Part shown: one piece after another, positions 61,412 through 64,000 of the stretch
Position numbering within the stretch: the stretch's first letter is position 1
Layout of the letters: each line of letters begins with the position of its first letter
From: Psychrobacter immobilis
GTDB taxonomy: Bacteria; Pseudomonadota; Gammaproteobacteria; Pseudomonadales; Moraxellaceae
Direction: 5' to 3'
DNA: 64,000 nt
Assembly (NCBI RefSeq): GCF_904846065.1
Contig: NZ_CAJGZV010000001.1
Location: forward strand, 1,922,001-1,986,000
Translations under genes and position numbers: made by a program
Notes under the pieces: model-generated
What the model saw: the letters and a program-made list of their open reading frames with translations, nothing else
Told to the model about the DNA's origin: nothing
Databases searched by the model: none

Positions 61412-62050
61412 CTACTCCTCAGCATACATTGCTTTTAAATGAAAAGAGTTAGGCTCATCAGTCATACTTGAGCGGTAATATATAGATTCATCAATGTTAG
61501 ATAACAATCCTTCGACAGCATCTGCTACGTAAGCAAAAGCTTCCATTGGTAAGCTTTGAACGCTCTCCATTCCAATAAACAACCCTTTAATATTGCGTGC
61601 TTTTGCAAGCTGATTCACAAGCTTATGTGTTGTTACTTTTACTAAATCTGATTCAGAGTCACCTGTGGCACTTGCTTGAACGAACTGGAATAAATTGCCA
61701 CACTCAAACAAACTTTTGATATCTACAACATCTATACCGATAATGGTGCTTGCGGAATTTACATTAAGGAGCTTAATGACATCACCTACTTCATCAGGCT
61801 GACATCTAATAATGCTCTCTATGATATTTAAATGCTCAAATTCACTATTATCTGTTTGCAAGCCTACTAAAAACCAAGCCTCCGACTTATTTTTTAGCTC
61901 TAGTAGCGCCTGCTCATTCCAGTTATCACTGATGATAAAACAACTAATAGTAGACTTAGAGTAATGACCCATGGTTCGTCGATATAGAACCGCACTAGAT
62001 ATATCATCTACATGCGAGTCATCAATCTGATACTTCATAGTTATACTCAC
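61412..62050 (-). CDS. Orphan protein with an FtsZ C-terminal-like domain (212 aa)
   Basis: No clear family. The C-terminal half (residues about 125-210) resembles the C-terminal domain of FtsZ: QASATGDSESDLVKVTTHKL, LAKARNIKGLFIGMESVQSL, MEAFAYVADAVEGLLSNIDESIYYRSS and a final strand FHLKAMYAEE. In FtsZ the same order is GxGxA...L...I.G.LVNI......L...EV...I......DA.IIFG. The N-terminal half lacks the FtsZ GTP-binding GGGTG, so it is not an FtsZ. It is on the same strand as the DUF262 pair, 118 bases upstream, and may be co-regulated. A phage-defense or segregation link is only a guess. Confidence 0.5.
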   Translation of the reverse strand: MSITMKYQIDDSHVDDISSAVLYRRTMGHYSKSTISCFIISDNWNEQALLELKNKSEAWFLVGLQTDNSEFEHLNIIESIIRCQPDEVGDVIKLLNVNSASTIIGIDVVDIKSLFECGNLFQFVQASATGDSESDLVKVTTHKLVNQLAKARNIKGLFIGMESVQSLPMEAFAYVADAVEGLLSNIDESIYYRSSMTDEPNSFHLKAMYAEE

Positions 62051-62131
62051 TGATAATTAATGTTTTTTGATGTGGTTAAAAGTAACAAATTTTGGCACTA
62101 GTTAAATATCGTTCGATTATGCTTGGCGCTA

Positions 62132-62566
62132 TTATTGGCCACTCAATTGCTTTAGCATTTTGATAGTATTTGTATCGTAACTGCCTGCATAGAACTGAGA
62201 CAAAAGCTGCTCAAAAACACAATCACTACCAGCTGCAAAGGCAAATAACGTTAGTGAAGATTGTAGCTTTAGATTATCTGGTGAACCAAAGATATCTAAA
62301 GCGCTTTTATCAGGGTGCAATAATAGTAATTCAGCGCACTCTATTAATCGTACTCCAAGCACCTCATGCTGCAAATACGCTTTTGCTTGCTCTAGACTCT
62401 CTATTCCGAAGCGCCGAGACATGGCACTATGCCCCAACCCTTTAACCTGCGGAAAGATAAACCACATCCAATGCGTACGCTTCTGCCCTTCGGTTAATTC
62501 TCTAATAACCGATGGATAAATAGTATTTTGAGCTTGGATAAAATCTTTAAATAAAGTCTCATTCAC
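62132..62566 (-). CDS. DUF1810 family protein
   Basis: A 144-residue protein with the pattern of DUF1810: FIQAQNTIYPSVIRELTEGQKRTHWMWFIFPQVKGLGHSAMSRRFGI near the start, LIECAELLLLHPDKSALDIFGSPDNLKLQSSLTLF and FYAGSYDTNTIKML near the end. The function is unknown in the literature I know. It occurs in scattered genomes and often in variable regions. It lies 80 bases upstream of the FtsZ-C-like gene on the same strand. Confidence 0.86.
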   Translation of the reverse strand: MNETLFKDFIQAQNTIYPSVIRELTEGQKRTHWMWFIFPQVKGLGHSAMSRRFGIESLEQAKAYLQHEVLGVRLIECAELLLLHPDKSALDIFGSPDNLKLQSSLTLFAFAAGSDCVFEQLLSQFYAGSYDTNTIKMLKQLSGQ

Positions 62567-62679
62567 AGTGCTACTCCTATGTATTACCTCAGAAATTTAA
62601 ACCTTTGATTTGCATGTATTTCTTAAGTGATATCAGATATCCCAGTCTCTATAGTAAACCATCTTATATTGATTCATAA

Positions 62680-63774
62680 CTAAGTCTGATTTTCATAAAG
62701 CTCTAACCCACTCTTTAAACGTTCAAAAATTACCGCTTTAAGCTCACTTGGTTCTACGACCACGGCCAGCTGAGACATACTGACCAGCCAATCTTGCAGA
62801 CGCTTAGTATTGGCAACAGTGGCCCTTACCTGATTCCAAGTATCGTCAATGACAGTAATCTGCTGATCTGTCGACAATGGACGCTCGTATAAATGCTGAC
62901 AGGCATATTTTTGCACTTTTAACACCAATTTAATTTGAACATCATCAGTTGGCTCTAGCTTGCCCAGTTGATGCAAATGCTCTAATGTAAAAGCCTCTCG
63001 CCCTACCCAGTCAGGTACGGACTCATTTATTACTTTGGCTTTGGTAATGCGGTTGACGGCAAAGTTGCGATGCGCTTTTAATAGCACTTTATCATCGATA
63101 TGATCATCAGTAGGATTAAAACCTGTGAGATAGATTATATTGTCAATAAAGATCAGCCCTTTAGGATAAACCACTCTTTGGCTTGGTTTTCCTTCCCATT
63201 TATTTTGATAGCGTATTTGTAAGGGGCGATTTTGTAGCAACGCCTGATGAATACTGCCAAGCACGTCACTATTAAGTGTAGGGGCTTGTACGATACTAGG
63301 TAAAGTGATGAGATGATCTTGCCATTGTCCTAGTGCACTTTGATGGAAACTGTCTTTATCTTGCCGACGTAGTTGAGTGAGCTTGTCTGTGATCCCTTGT
63401 TTAAAAGACACTGGTAAATAGTTTGCGGTATATTTATCAAGCATCTCCCAAAAGAACACTGTTTGCTCGTTAAGAATATCGATGCTAAAGCTGGGTTTAA
63501 TATAAAACCGTGCCGTCTTACCGCTTATGTTTTGCCCCCACGCTGGTACTCTAACCAAAGCCTCACTATAGAAAATATCGTTAAAGATTTGGTTTAATCC
63601 AGTCAAATCGTTCTCTAAGTTTTTACGCTCATTCGTATAATTATCAGGATTATCCCCATATGCGATCATCAACTCTGTCAGTGATATAGCATCCGCTTCA
63701 CTACGAGGCAGGCATTGATATAAAGCAAATAGACGTGCTGACTTTGTATAGCTGGCGATTGGATGTGTAGGCAT
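62680..63774 (-). CDS. HTH-WYL domain transcriptional regulator
   Basis: A 364-residue regulator. The N-terminal part is a winged-helix (ASYTKSARLFALYQCLPRSEADAISLTELMIAYGD), and the WYL domain covers residues about 175-260, with QIRYQNKWEGKPSQRVVYPKGLIFIDNIIYLTGFNP showing the family strand pattern, followed by the WCX C-terminal region. WYL regulators often control defense islands and respond to nucleic-acid ligands. It stands between a PP2C-like gene and the DUF1810 gene, all on the minus strand. Confidence 0.87.
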   Translation of the reverse strand: MPTHPIASYTKSARLFALYQCLPRSEADAISLTELMIAYGDNPDNYTNERKNLENDLTGLNQIFNDIFYSEALVRVPAWGQNISGKTARFYIKPSFSIDILNEQTVFFWEMLDKYTANYLPVSFKQGITDKLTQLRRQDKDSFHQSALGQWQDHLITLPSIVQAPTLNSDVLGSIHQALLQNRPLQIRYQNKWEGKPSQRVVYPKGLIFIDNIIYLTGFNPTDDHIDDKVLLKAHRNFAVNRITKAKVINESVPDWVGREAFTLEHLHQLGKLEPTDDVQIKLVLKVQKYACQHLYERPLSTDQQITVIDDTWNQVRATVANTKRLQDWLVSMSQLAVVVEPSELKAVIFERLKSGLELYENQT

Positions 63775-63828
63775 AGTAGCTTCTCTATTAGACTGATGGA
63801 ATAATCAACTCATCATTAACATAAATGT

Positions 63829-64000
63829 TCAATCAAAACGAAGCAAAATGGCTGTGCCATTGTCATAAGCATTACCTTCTGAGTCATAGACTTTGTTTTT
63901 GAGAGCAATTAGCCAATCTTGTAAATCAGTCGCCGCACTGACAAGTTGCCATTCATGACTCGGCACTAAGTCATGAATGCCATCCGTACAAACCACGATA
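63829..64000 (-). CDS. PP2C-like serine/threonine phosphatase, C-terminal fragment (partial)
   Basis: The gene runs past the right edge of the window; 56 C-terminal residues are visible. They begin IVVCTDGIHDLVPSHEWQL and end AYDNGTAILLRFD, the TDG-I-x-D-L and DN-x-T-x-(I/V) motifs of PP2C-type phosphatases (metal-binding Asp). Such phosphatases occur with Hanks-type kinases and with TerY-type vWA proteins in TerY-P modules. Nothing upstream can be seen, so the module is a guess. A gap of 54 bases separates it from the WYL gene. Confidence 0.75.
   Translation of the reverse strand, partial: IVVCTDGIHDLVPSHEWQLVSAATDLQDWLIALKNKVYDSEGNAYDNGTAILLRFD

Overview
The window looks like a chromosomal segment of a gammaproteobacterium of the Moraxellaceae, most likely Psychrobacter. 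I base this on the overall protein character (Cca, malic enzymes, GbuA/AruI, YnjBCD), the moderately AT-rich genes, AT-rich spacers with strong hairpin terminators, and a 107-108 bp palindromic intergenic repeat of a kind I associate with that genus. The genus call is recognition, not a computed result.

Layout. (1) 1-7.9 kb: housekeeping genes. These are the 3' end of a MaeB-type malic enzyme, a CCA-adding enzyme followed by an SDR remnant, a tRNA with a CAU anticodon, NAD-malic enzyme, and a tripartite MacAB-like ABC export operon. (2) 8.2-27.3 kb: a large iron/heme island. A hmuSTUV operon is divergent from a HmuR-like TonB receptor and a two-domain HmuY-like lipoprotein. Then come a DUF2470-SIP fusion, a siderophore receptor, a SyrD/PvdE-like ABC exporter, a PepSY membrane protein, a second siderophore receptor and a second SIP reductase. 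Five Fur-box-like palindromes sit in front of the transcription units. (3) 27.5-40.9 kb: a cupin, a tandem universal stress protein, a DUF2058 protein, DoxX, a VTT-flavoprotein fusion, a ynjBCD-F-like set with a sterol desaturase-family protein, and an AhpD-like/DsbA-like pair with a TetR regulator. The palindrome TTGAR-N6-CTCAA lies upstream of doxX, of ahpD-dsbA and of tetR, which suggests one small regulon. (4) 41-50 kb: a cluster that can convert 2-ketoarginine to GABA and urea (AruI-like decarboxylase, aldehyde dehydrogenase, guanidinobutyrase) together with a D-lactate dehydrogenase, a YjiH membrane protein and a divergent LysR. (5) 50-54.3 kb: a K+/H+ antiporter, a GlpM-like protein and a 2-keto acid decarboxylase.

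(6) 54.6 kb to the end: an integrated element at a tRNA-Gly(GCC) gene. It carries an XRE repressor, an excisionase-like protein, a tyrosine integrase and two small orphan proteins. These are followed by a likely defense cargo, all on the minus strand: a PP2C-like phosphatase (cut by the window edge), a WYL regulator, a DUF1810 protein, an orphan protein whose C-terminal half resembles the FtsZ C-terminal domain, and two overlapping DUF262 genes, of which only the second has a DUF1524/HNH-like end. The far end of the element is outside the window.

The best candidates for something undescribed are the DUF262 pair with its FtsZ-C-like neighbour, the TetR palindrome regulon, and the duplicated HmuY paired with a HmuR-like receptor under Fur control.
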